Assembly: GCF_000973625.1 (NCBI RefSeq)
Contig: NZ_CP007501.1
Span: 1,302,001 to 1,366,000 of the forward strand
From: Polynucleobacter duraquae
Lineage (GTDB): Bacteria; Pseudomonadota; Gammaproteobacteria; Burkholderiales; Burkholderiaceae
Direction: 5' to 3'
Length of the DNA: 64,000 bases
In this document: piece after piece, positions 21,164 through 28,500 of the stretch
Layout: each line of letters starts with the position of its first letter
Numbering within the stretch: position 1 is the stretch's first letter
Position numbers and translations under genes: made by a program
Notes under the pieces: generated by a model
What the model saw: the letters and a program-made list of their open reading frames with translations, nothing else
What the model was told of the DNA's origin: nothing
Databases searched by the model: none

Positions 21164-22110
21164 GATGCTTCTCTCCAGTCAACAATCATTTTGAGACAGT
21201 TTGGATCCTCAAATGCGGTGTGATAAGCCTCACCAATTGAGCTTGGGGTTCTGTGATGCGTAATCAATCCTTGAAGATTTAAATGTCCGCTTGAGATCAT
21301 TTGCTTCACATCAGCTAAATCCTGCGGCGCCCACTGAGCGGCAATTCGAAATCTCGCCTCTTTCATGAAAGCTTTAGGAAAGTTGAATTGAATGTCCTTG
21401 TTATAAAAGCCAGCCAAGGTAATTTCGCCGCCTGGCAAGAGCTGTCCAACTAAAGAATTTAAGACGTCCACTTGACCACTGGCATCACAAATGTTTTTGT
21501 ACTTGCTCTCTTGGTCCTCGCTAGGATGAACGACGGTATAACCATCAGCCTTACCCATCCGATCTGAATCAATTTCCCAAACAACGGGATGGCCACCTAA
21601 CATCACTGCGATTCTGGCGATCAAGCGGCCCAGTACGCCATGCCCAACAATCAGGTCTGGTTGCAAAGCCTTCTTACCCTGAGTCACGTGATATGCAGTA
21701 GCTGCTAGTGCAAGCAATACACCTTCCTCACCAATTGTTTCAGGCAAGGCAATAATTCGATCGCTTGGCACCACAACATGAGAAGAGGCTCCGCCAAATA
21801 ATCCTTTCACATCACCAAAGCATTTAGCGCCAGGTACGAACACCCGTTGATTCAAGCTAAATTTCGATTTTTTACCGACTTTAGTAATGCGGCCAACAGA
21901 TTCATATCCAGGCACTAATGGATAGCCCATACCAGGGAAATCAGGCATGGTTCCATTCCAGAGTAATTTTTCTGTACCAGTGCTAATTCCGCTCCACTCA
22001 ATCTGCACAACAACATCCTCATCCCTTGGCTCATCAAGCAAAAGACGCTTCAACCGAAGCTCTCCTGGAGATTCGAGTAAGACTGCTGTTGAATGAAGTT
22101 GACTAGGCAT
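21160..22110 (-). CDS. bchC: Bacteriochlorophyllide a dehydrogenase (3-hydroxyethyl oxidation)
   Basis: A 316-residue zinc-free-looking alcohol dehydrogenase-like protein that oxidises the C3 hydroxyethyl group to acetyl. It has the GroES-like start (VVQIEWSGISTGTEKLLWNG), the Rossmann region with DLIVGHGVLGRLIARIAVM and the family tail RTPSSIGEAYHTAFEDPNC. It begins the bchCXYZ block. The 81 bases upstream hold a TGT-N12-ACA palindrome and elements shared with the bchF promoter region, so it probably has its own promoter besides read-through from crtEF. Confidence 0.95.
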   Translation of the reverse strand: MPSQLHSTAVLLESPGELRLKRLLLDEPRDEDVVVQIEWSGISTGTEKLLWNGTMPDFPGMGYPLVPGYESVGRITKVGKKSKFSLNQRVFVPGAKCFGDVKGLFGGASSHVVVPSDRIIALPETIGEEGVLLALAATAYHVTQGKKALQPDLIVGHGVLGRLIARIAVMLGGHPVVWEIDSDRMGKADGYTVVHPSEDQESKYKNICDASGQVDVLNSLVGQLLPGGEITLAGFYNKDIQFNFPKAFMKEARFRIAAQWAPQDLADVKQMISSGHLNLQGLITHHRTPSSIGEAYHTAFEDPNCLKMIVDWREAS

Positions 22111-22137
22111 TTGTATATTTTTATTTACTTTACTGTA

Positions 22138-22155
22138 TGTAAACTAATTTATACA
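22138..22155. promoter_or_regulatory. Putative PpsR/CrtJ operator upstream of bchC
   Basis: TGT-AAACTAATTTAT-ACA is a perfect TGT-N12-ACA palindrome in the 81-base gap between crtF and bchC. It overlaps the minus-strand word GTATAAATTAG (22154-22144), a possible -10 region, so binding would block the polymerase. GGGTAAATACTA, also found upstream of bchF, lies at 22186-22175. Confidence 0.65.
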
Positions 22156-22191
22156 CATTAAAGGATATGCACATTAGTATTTACCCCTAAA

Positions 22192-23181
22192 TTAACGACT
22201 AATTAGTAAAACTTGGGCATTAATTGGCATGTTGGATGGTAAAACCTCCACTTTTTTAAAGCCTGAGTCGATTGCCAGGGCCGAAATCTCGGAAATACTC
22301 CTTGGTTTACCGCGACCCATTGCCAATAGATAAAAACCAAAATAAGCCCGTCCCATCGCAGGGTGACCCGGTGTATCAGCCATCGGCTCAGCGATTAATA
22401 GCTTTCCATTGGGCGGGAGCGCTTCAAAAATCGAACGCAAAAGAATTTTGACGCGCGCATCGTCATGATCAAAGATCACCCGAATCAATGTAATCAAATC
22501 GGCACCATGAGGCAGAGGATCTTTAAAAAAATCACCGCCGTATACCTGAATATCTTTTTGTTTTTGGTCTTTCAAAAAACCATCTTGTGCAAGCTGCGCT
22601 ACGCCTGGAAGATCAAATAATTTTCTCTGTAATTGAGGCGCATTCAAATGAACCCGTTTTAAAAAAGTTCCTTGACCACCACCAACATCCAGAAGACATT
22701 GGTGCCTAGAAAAATCGTATGCATCGACTACTTGATCGGCGACTAGTGGTAGTGATGCTGACATTAAATCTGAATAATTTTTAACGCGCTCTTTATCTAA
22801 TAAAGATTCTTGTTCCTTTTCATCTTCAGAAACATAAGGCCAAAATTTTTCTAGATTTTTATTTTTAATACCACCCGATAACAACAACAAAGGGTCTTTA
22901 AGATCTTCATACAGTACGGTGTGATGCTCGATCATCGCAGACAATGCAGTGTTGCCAACCATGGGGGCGCCGAGTGTACCTAAGCCATATCTCTGATGAG
23001 AGCGCATCTCTAGGAGATCAATCGATACTGCGCCATCGAGTAACTTCTGTAATGCATCCAACTCAAGACCGCAGTTATTTTTTATGAACCCGATTTCTAA
23101 TGGGCCATTTTTCAACAGGTTAAATAAATTGATTCGAACACAAGCAAGCAGTATCTGTGTGTAGACAAAGCCAGCCATCAA
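22192..23181 (-). CDS. crtF: Hydroxyneurosporene O-methyltransferase CrtF, main part of a frameshifted gene
   Basis: This open frame of 329 codons carries the dimerisation and catalytic parts of an acetylserotonin-type SAM O-methyltransferase: LFDLMAGFVYTQILLACVRI at the front edge, the SAM-binding CLLDVGGGQGTFLKR and the downstream DLITLIRVIFDHDD with the catalytic-base region. CrtF methylates the C1 hydroxyl of demethylspheroidene-type carotenoids. The frame continues to be homologous upstream of any start codon (KKRANQLFDL), and the true N-terminus lies in another frame (23182-23354), separated by an A7 run. TTG at 23181 or ATG at 23178 could give a shortened protein. Whether it is active is unknown. 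Confidence 0.85.
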   Translation of the reverse strand: MMAGFVYTQILLACVRINLFNLLKNGPLEIGFIKNNCGLELDALQKLLDGAVSIDLLEMRSHQRYGLGTLGAPMVGNTALSAMIEHHTVLYEDLKDPLLLLSGGIKNKNLEKFWPYVSEDEKEQESLLDKERVKNYSDLMSASLPLVADQVVDAYDFSRHQCLLDVGGGQGTFLKRVHLNAPQLQRKLFDLPGVAQLAQDGFLKDQKQKDIQVYGGDFFKDPLPHGADLITLIRVIFDHDDARVKILLRSIFEALPPNGKLLIAEPMADTPGHPAMGRAYFGFYLLAMGRGKPRSISEISALAIDSGFKKVEVLPSNMPINAQVLLISR

Positions 23182-23354
23182 ATCAAAAAGTTGATTGGCT
23201 CTTTTTTTGCAATTCGATTGATAAAAGGAATTTTTGAAACTGCGTTTTGAAAGCGACTATTTGCAATGAGTTGATCTCGATAGATACAGAGCTTTTCCCA
23301 AAGACTATATTCGCTCTGGCTTACATTGATCACGGCTGACTCTAGGGATGACAT
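23182..23354 (-). pseudogene. crtF: N-terminal segment of crtF in a different frame (one-base frameshift at A7)
   Basis: From ATG at 23354 the minus strand encodes a CrtF-like N-terminus (LWEKLCIYRDQLIANSRFQ, then SKIPFINRIAKK) and then reaches a TGA about 58 codons on. At the end of IAKK the template has seven A (T7 at 23202-23208 on the plus strand). With eight A the reading would pass as AKKRANQLFDLMAGF into the main crtF frame, which is the order known from CrtF proteins. The start lies 18 bases after the crtE stop. It is a true mutation, a sequencing error, or a site of transcriptional slippage or ribosomal frameshifting. Confidence 0.8.
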
Positions 23355-23372
23355 GCTCAGTATCGATTCAGT

Positions 23373-24278
23373 CTAAGCAAATTGCCTTTGAGCAACAACG
23401 GCAATATGTCTTTCATCATCCTGAAACCATGAAGATGGGAGAAGTCTCTCTGCCTCAAATGCCACCAGCCTTTTTAAAGCAACGTCTCCTTTGCAACTCG
23501 GTATTGAGGAGATGGCTTTTCCAACCAGAGTATCAAAATGCTCAACAGCGCCATTGAGTCCCAATTCTTTTGCAGAACTTGGACGATGATGCTCTTCATC
23601 CTGGCCTGATGGCTTACCAAGAAACTGGGCATCCCCTAATACATCACGAATATCGTCGGCAATTTGATAGGCCTCACCTAGCCATTCGCCCAAGCCCATC
23701 CAGGTTTGTGCATCGGCACCAGCAGCTTGTGCACCGCTAGCTGTTGCTGCAGCAAACAGTGCGCCCGTCTTTGATCTTTGGTAGTCACTGAGAACTGCTT
23801 GCGATTCACACTCCCAGGATTGCCCTGCAATAATTCCGAAGGGTGCCCCTACTCCCTCAGAAATTGTTTTGATAATGGGGGCTAAACGTTGTGCTGATCT
23901 TCTCGAAGCCGCAGCAACCGTTTGGTAGGCCATCACAATCAGAGCATCGCCCGCCAGTACCGCAAGTCGCTCTCCAAACTCTTTATGAACCGAGGTTTGA
24001 CCGCGGCGCATTTCCGCATCGTCAAAGCAGGGCAAATCATCATGCACCAGGGATCCGCAGTGAATCATCTCAATCGCGATTGCACTTGCCATCGATAACT
24101 GTGGATCATCGTTACCGCAAGCATGAGCAACTGCCAGAGTAAGTTGCGGTCTAATGCGCGCACCTCCAGGAAACACAGCATGTCTGATTGCCTTACTCAA
24201 TAAAGCCGGGCCTTTTGCTGACTCATGGGACTTCAAGGCTTGCTCTAAGGCTCTATCCAAATGCTTGATTGGTGACAT
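23373..24278 (-). CDS. crtE: Geranylgeranyl/farnesyl diphosphate synthase
   Basis: A 301-residue trans-isoprenyl diphosphate synthase. The first Asp-rich motif is DDLPCFDDAEMRRG (about residue 85) and the second is DDIRDVLGD (about 215). In this cluster it supplies geranylgeranyl diphosphate for phytoene synthesis and for the bacteriochlorophyll tail. It is the first gene of the crtE-crtF-bchCXYZ-puf superoperon, and divergent from bchO across a 141-base region with a PpsR-type palindrome. A general IspA role cannot be excluded from sequence, but context favours CrtE. Confidence 0.92.
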   Translation of the reverse strand: MSPIKHLDRALEQALKSHESAKGPALLSKAIRHAVFPGGARIRPQLTLAVAHACGNDDPQLSMASAIAIEMIHCGSLVHDDLPCFDDAEMRRGQTSVHKEFGERLAVLAGDALIVMAYQTVAAASRRSAQRLAPIIKTISEGVGAPFGIIAGQSWECESQAVLSDYQRSKTGALFAAATASGAQAAGADAQTWMGLGEWLGEAYQIADDIRDVLGDAQFLGKPSGQDEEHHRPSSAKELGLNGAVEHFDTLVGKAISSIPSCKGDVALKRLVAFEAERLLPSSWFQDDERHIAVVAQRQFA

Positions 24279-24333
24279 GTTCTTGCCCCTAAAGGAATAA
24301 ATTACTTTGTCAAAATAAGAATACGATTTAATA

Positions 24334-24351
24334 TGTAAAAAAATATAGACA
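24334..24351. promoter_or_regulatory. Putative PpsR/CrtJ operator, crtE-bchO divergent region
   Basis: A TGT-N12-ACA match (A/T-rich centre) about 56 bases upstream of the crtE start and 69 bases upstream of the bchO ATG. A shorter TGT-N8-ACA palindrome lies at 24405-24418, right before the bchO start, and an inverted GGGTAAACCC lies at about 24383-24392. Only the first fits the PpsR spacing. Confidence 0.55.
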
Positions 24352-24419
24352 CTATTTGGAAAGCTGTCAAACCAATTTATTCGGGTAAACCCTTAATTTT
24401 GAAATGTAAGTTGTTACAG

Positions 24420-25304
24420 ATGATGAAAAGAATTCCAAAAGATTGGCCCAATAGCGCCTTTAGCCAGGAAATTCAGGTTGGGGATTTGTTTTGGCACGTT
24501 CAAGTTTCTGGAACCTCACCAAGTCACCTACTTCTGCTTCACGGTACTGGATCATCGGCACATACTTGGGGGGCAATCTTTACAGAGCTCTCCAAGCATT
24601 ACACGGTGATTGCAGTTGACTTACCTGGTCATGGCTTTACAAAAAACTTAGGTAATAAAACACTGAGCCTAGATCAATTGGCTGACACACTTACCGACCT
24701 TAGGAAAGCTTTAAAGATTGATTATTTCGACAGCATTGTTGGGCACTCTGCAGGAGCAACGCTAGCCTTAAGTTACGCACTAAAAAATAAGCAGCCAAAG
24801 ATGATTATTGGACTAAATCCCTCACTCATTAGCTTGCCTAATTTTTACAATAAGTTTGTAGCGCCCTTTCTCAATCCGATTGTGACTTCATCATTTTTTA
24901 CGGCCGTGCTGTCCGACTTACTGCCACGGACAAACATGATTAATAGCCTACTAGATTCAACTAAATCAGTTCTGACACCTGAAAAAAGAGATCGTTATAA
25001 AACACTCTTCAAAAGTGCTGATCACCTCAATGGTTCTATGAGCTTCATGGCTGGAGCGGATATACCTAGCCTGCTCAGTCGGTGCAAGAAAATTAGCTCT
25101 CGATTGACATTTATTGTTACAGAAGATGACGGGTGGATTCCAATAAAACCACTCTGTGAAGTGATTAGAAAAGACTTTGTAAATCCTCGAATCATAGAGA
25201 TCAAAGGTGGTCATTTATTCCATGAGGAATCAGAAAAACTAGCACTTGAATTCATTATGAGTGCATTAACAGAAGAAGAGGCAAAGCATGTTCACACTAA
25301 CTAA
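24420..25304 (+). CDS. bchO: BchO-type alpha/beta hydrolase (magnesium chelatase-associated)
   Basis: A protein of about 294 residues with an alpha/beta hydrolase fold: the oxyanion motif LLLHGTGSSAHTW, the nucleophile elbow GHSAG (Ser110), and a late aspartate and histidine (TEDDGWIP, GGHLFHEES). The segment RIPKDWPN followed by GDLFWHVQVSG matches BchO N-termini. BchO is encoded with bchI/bchD in many purple bacteria and is thought to help magnesium chelation; its chemistry is not settled. ATG at 24420 is preferred; a TTG at 24399 is open. No clear ribosome binding site is seen. Confidence 0.88.
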   Translation: MMKRIPKDWPNSAFSQEIQVGDLFWHVQVSGTSPSHLLLLHGTGSSAHTWGAIFTELSKHYTVIAVDLPGHGFTKNLGNKTLSLDQLADTLTDLRKALKIDYFDSIVGHSAGATLALSYALKNKQPKMIIGLNPSLISLPNFYNKFVAPFLNPIVTSSFFTAVLSDLLPRTNMINSLLDSTKSVLTPEKRDRYKTLFKSADHLNGSMSFMAGADIPSLLSRCKKISSRLTFIVTEDDGWIPIKPLCEVIRKDFVNPRIIEIKGGHLFHEESEKLALEFIMSALTEEEAKHVHTN

Positions 25305-25410
25305 TGTCGCACTATGTCTAGGCCTTGTACTTGGTCTAGGACTTTTTATGAATGCCTACCTGAAGGGTAAGAAAGTCTTAAGCAAGCTTTCTCAAAAGAA
25401 GCCTTATTGA
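25288..25410 (+). CDS. Possible 40-aa single-helix membrane peptide after bchO
   Basis: An ATG at 25288 with GAGG six bases upstream opens a 40-codon frame: an N-terminal hydrophobic helix (NVALCLGLVLGLGLF) and a Lys-rich tail (LKGKKVLSKLSQKK). This is the profile of a small inner-membrane peptide obeying the positive-inside rule. It overlaps the bchO 3' end by 17 bases and the convergent bchD stop by 7. No family is recognised. Support is the ribosome binding site and topology only. Confidence 0.5.
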   Translation: MFTLTNVALCLGLVLGLGLFMNAYLKGKKVLSKLSQKKPY

Positions 25411-27239
25411 ACGCTAGCAAGTTGTATAGCGGCATGCGAGATCATCTTGCCTGAGCCGCTATAGGGCAAAGCTAAATATTGCGCAGCCATCATATCAGAA
25501 AGCTCTTGCGCTAATACTTCGGGCTGAGGCGAAGTATCAACAAACAAAACACAGTGATTTTTTAATCTCAGCTCTTTAGCTGCCAACAGGGCATCGCTGT
25601 GAGCCTCTGATCTACCCCCCACTCCTTTCAGATTGACGTTGGCCTTGCCATCACTAAGGATGACGATGATGGGAGTTAAGCCTTTTCTCTTGAGTACTAC
25701 AGCCATTTCATTTGCGGCTCTAAAGCCCGCTGCTAACGGAGTGCCGCCGCCACCCGGGAGTGTTGCTAGATTTCTTTTTGCCCTAACAAGCGATCGCGTC
25801 GGAGGCAGAATGAGCTCAGCTTTAGAGCCTCTCATCGATAGCATGGCCACTTCATCACGACGGATATAGCACTGGGCTAGTAATTGCTCCAATGCCCCCT
25901 TTGCCTCAGCTAAGCGCTGTGTTGCAGAGGATCCTGATGCATCCACTAAAAAAATAGTGACCGTGCCGCGTCTTTTTAAATACTGTTTTATATGCAAATC
26001 TTCAGACCGAAAATCAATCTTACTTTTTCCAGAACTGTATTGCTGTGAGCCAGCCTGTCTCTCACGCAAACGCTGCCAAGGAATCGCAGCCCGAATACTT
26101 TTTAAAACATCTAAGCGCCGGCCACCTCCTGGCTGACCCTTGCGCGAACTCATGGGTCTTCCACTGACAAAACTATTTTGAGACTCGCCAGATTTTCCAG
26201 AGGTATGTGATGCCGCATGAATCGAGCGAGCACCTTGTTTAGATTGCGCAAAAAAATCCTTAGGGACAGATGCCTTAGCCGCTGCAACGACGATATCCTC
26301 TAGCTCTTCCTGAGATGGTGGCTGAGGATTAGATTGCTGATCCCCATCTTCTTGGTCATTGTCTAAATTCTCTTCAGGATGATTGTTTTCTGGGTTCTGA
26401 TCTGGGTTCTGATCTGGGTTCTGATCATTACCCTTTTCATCCTGAGAGTTTTCTCCATCATCTCGGTTTGGCTGCTCTACTTCTGGTGGTGCATGTAGTA
26501 TTTTGGAATAGGTATACACCAAACGCGCTGCATCAAGCACTTCATCTTGACCCACCTCTTGCAAGCCCCGTAATGCTGCTAATGTCTTAGCAGTTTCCAC
26601 TGCAAACTGGTTGGCTCTAAAAGAACCAATGCCAATCTTCAGGGCGGATTTGGTCAGCACTTCAATGAAATCAATACTACAAACTACTCGAGGTAATAAT
26701 TTTTTTGCGCTCTGAATATCTTCTGCATGAATTGCTAAATTTTCTTTTGTGTCCGCGAGAGAAAATTGATCCAGATAGACTTCAAAGGCCAATCTATCCA
26801 TCATCCTGGGGCTAAAGCTATCACCCGCAGTCTCTGACTCATCTAGGGCTATTACTCCAAATTCAGCGCCATGCGTAATGCTGTTATCTAATGCTTGCGA
26901 GATTAATGCCAGCACCTGGGTATCCATGCGCTCAGCCATCGATAACAATAAGAAGTTACCTTGAGCCTTCTCTAAAAGCCCTTTACTCAGCACTAAGGAA
27001 CCTTGATTGAGAGTCGCCTCAATATCTAAGGAGCCCATGAGTTGCTCTGCCACTAGGTTAGCAGGCGCCTTGAGCAGGCGAGCTGTGGGGGCACACAGAT
27101 CCGAGAAATAACTGAGCCATGAATCTCTAACAGGGCCAAACTGACCTCTGAGACAAACGCCTTTAAGTCCCCGAGGATTAATTGCTACTAGCGCAGCAAC
27201 TATATTTGCATCAAACCACGCTACTTGATCTGAATTCAC
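25404..27239 (-). CDS. bchD: Magnesium chelatase subunit D
   Basis: A 611-residue protein with an N-terminal degenerate AAA+ domain (about 1-250), an acidic Asp/Asn/Gln/Pro-rich linker (about 262-310), and a C-terminal integrin I (von Willebrand A) domain whose MIDAS motif is VDASGSS at about residue 430. BchD forms the hexameric motor with BchI and docks on BchH. The start is GTG, overlapping the bchI stop as GTGA. The linker contains a threefold 12-base tandem repeat. Confidence 0.95.
   Translation of the reverse strand: MNSDQVAWFDANIVAALVAINPRGLKGVCLRGQFGPVRDSWLSYFSDLCAPTARLLKAPANLVAEQLMGSLDIEATLNQGSLVLSKGLLEKAQGNFLLLSMAERMDTQVLALISQALDNSITHGAEFGVIALDESETAGDSFSPRMMDRLAFEVYLDQFSLADTKENLAIHAEDIQSAKKLLPRVVCSIDFIEVLTKSALKIGIGSFRANQFAVETAKTLAALRGLQEVGQDEVLDAARLVYTYSKILHAPPEVEQPNRDDGENSQDEKGNDQNPDQNPDQNPENNHPEENLDNDQEDGDQQSNPQPPSQEELEDIVVAAAKASVPKDFFAQSKQGARSIHAASHTSGKSGESQNSFVSGRPMSSRKGQPGGGRRLDVLKSIRAAIPWQRLRERQAGSQQYSSGKSKIDFRSEDLHIKQYLKRRGTVTIFLVDASGSSATQRLAEAKGALEQLLAQCYIRRDEVAMLSMRGSKAELILPPTRSLVRAKRNLATLPGGGGTPLAAGFRAANEMAVVLKRKGLTPIIVILSDGKANVNLKGVGGRSEAHSDALLAAKELRLKNHCVLFVDTSPQPEVLAQELSDMMAAQYLALPYSGSGKMISHAAIQLASVQ
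26389..26424 (-). repeat. Three perfect 12-bp tandem repeats in the bchD linker
   Basis: TCTGGGTTCTGA occurs three times in a row on the plus strand. On the coding strand this gives the repeated tetrapeptide DQNP/NPDQ in the acidic linker between the AAA+ and integrin domains of BchD. Being in frame, copy-number change would alter linker length without breaking the gene. Confidence 0.9.
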
Positions 27240-28270
27240 TTCGATGTATCAGCAAAGAATTCTTGCATCGCGCGCTCAATGCGCACATTGGAGCTACTGT
27301 CATCTAGGGGGTTACGGCGTAGACGATGGCCTAGTGCAATAGGGGCAATTTTCTTTAAGTGCTCTAAGTTTGCTTTTTTCTTACCCTCAAATGCAGCAAG
27401 GGCCCTTACTGCTCTCAATACAGTAAGCTCACCCCTTAAGCCATCTGTGCCCAAGTGTGCGCAAAGCTTGGTTGCCAGCTCCAGTAGACTGTCATCAACC
27501 TCAACTTTATCCAGCATTTTTTTCGACTTACTAATTTTTTTCTTCAGCTCTAATTCTTCCTCTTGGCATTGAGCAATAAATTGTTCGGGATTGCGCTCAA
27601 ATTCATCACGCTTTTTGATGATCGATACCCGCTCTTTAAAGTCCGAAGGAGTTCGTACTTCGATGGATAGTCCAAAGCGATCCAGCATTTGTGGGCGAAG
27701 CTCGCCCTCTTCAGGATTACCGCTTCCAATCAAAACAAATCGTGCCGGGTGCCGAATACTTAAGCCCTCGCGCTCAATAATATTTTCGCCAGAGGCGGCA
27801 ACATCAATCAGGAGATCTACTAAGTGATCCTCAAGCAAATTGACTTCATCGATATACAGGTAACCACGATTTGCTTTAGCTAGCAGCCCTGGCTCAAATG
27901 ACTTAATCCCCTGTGTCAGCGCTTTCTCAATATCTAAGGCACCAACCACCCTATCTTCAGTTGCTCCCAAGGGCAAGTCAACGACAGGTACAGGAATTAG
28001 CTGTGATGACAGTTTTTGCCCGCTCGCTTTTTTGGCCAAGCAGTCTGTACAAAGATTAGTAGAGTCTGGATCACAGTGATAGTGGCAAGCGGCAACCGAC
28101 TTCATCTCGGGCAACAAGGAAGCTAAGGAGCGAATGGTGGTAGATTTTCCTGTACCGCGATCACCAAAAATCAGCACCCCACCAATAGAAGGATCGATTG
28201 TACAGAGTATGATGGCAAGCTTCATTTCAGCTTGTGAGACTATTGCTGTGAACGGAAAATTAAGGGCCAT
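27236..28270 (-). CDS. bchI: Magnesium chelatase ATPase subunit I
   Basis: A 344-residue AAA+ ATPase that drives Mg2+ insertion with BchD and BchH. Walker A is GDRGTGKST (about residue 36), Walker B is YIDEVNLLEDHLVD, and the sensor/arginine-finger region includes LIGSGNPEEGELRPQMLDRF. The insertion with CHYHCDPDSTNLCTDC has four cysteines. AGGA lies before the ATG. The 230-base upstream region contains TGT-N12-ACT at 28294-28311, one mismatch from the PpsR pattern. Confidence 0.96.
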   Translation of the reverse strand: MALNFPFTAIVSQAEMKLAIILCTIDPSIGGVLIFGDRGTGKSTTIRSLASLLPEMKSVAACHYHCDPDSTNLCTDCLAKKASGQKLSSQLIPVPVVDLPLGATEDRVVGALDIEKALTQGIKSFEPGLLAKANRGYLYIDEVNLLEDHLVDLLIDVAASGENIIEREGLSIRHPARFVLIGSGNPEEGELRPQMLDRFGLSIEVRTPSDFKERVSIIKKRDEFERNPEQFIAQCQEEELELKKKISKSKKMLDKVEVDDSLLELATKLCAHLGTDGLRGELTVLRAVRALAAFEGKKKANLEHLKKIAPIALGHRLRRNPLDDSSSNVRIERAMQEFFADTSK

Positions 28271-28413
28271 CGCTATCCTAAGGCAGATTAATATGTAGTT
28301 TCAATTTTACTTAGATTAGTGTAACTAAAAGTACGTAAAACCCCTTAATATTCCTAGAATTGACCTGTTACGACATTCAAAATAAAAGTTTGATTAGCCC
28401 ATTTGGGCAAGTG

Positions 28414-28458
28414 AAAGCCTAGCCTGTGGGGACCCAAGCTTCCTGATGTCGAGGCTTT
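28414..28458 (+). ncRNA. Structured leader upstream of the ABC exporter (candidate)
   Basis: In the 230-base gap between bchI and the ABC gene, AAAGCCT (28414-28420) pairs with AGGCTTT (28452-28458), enclosing a TGGG-GA-CCCA hairpin (28427-28436). A further small hairpin GCCC-ATTT-GGGC precedes it. TGTGGGGAC could alternatively pair with the later GTCCCT, so two exclusive folds are conceivable. No U-run is seen, and it ends about 40 bases before an ATG lacking a ribosome binding site. It fits no riboswitch class that I recognise. This is a candidate only. Confidence 0.3.
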
Positions 28459-28500
28459 AAAGCGTCCCTCCAGCACACCGTACCCATAGAAAAACCATCA

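Noticed and set aside
24405..24418. TGT-N8-ACA palindrome before bchO as a PpsR site
   Set aside because: Spacing is 8, not 12; the true TGT-N12-ACA lies further upstream in the same region.
28294..28311. TGT-N12-ACT upstream of bchI as a fifth PpsR box
   Set aside because: One mismatch in the six fixed bases; too common by chance to call alone, although the position is suitable.
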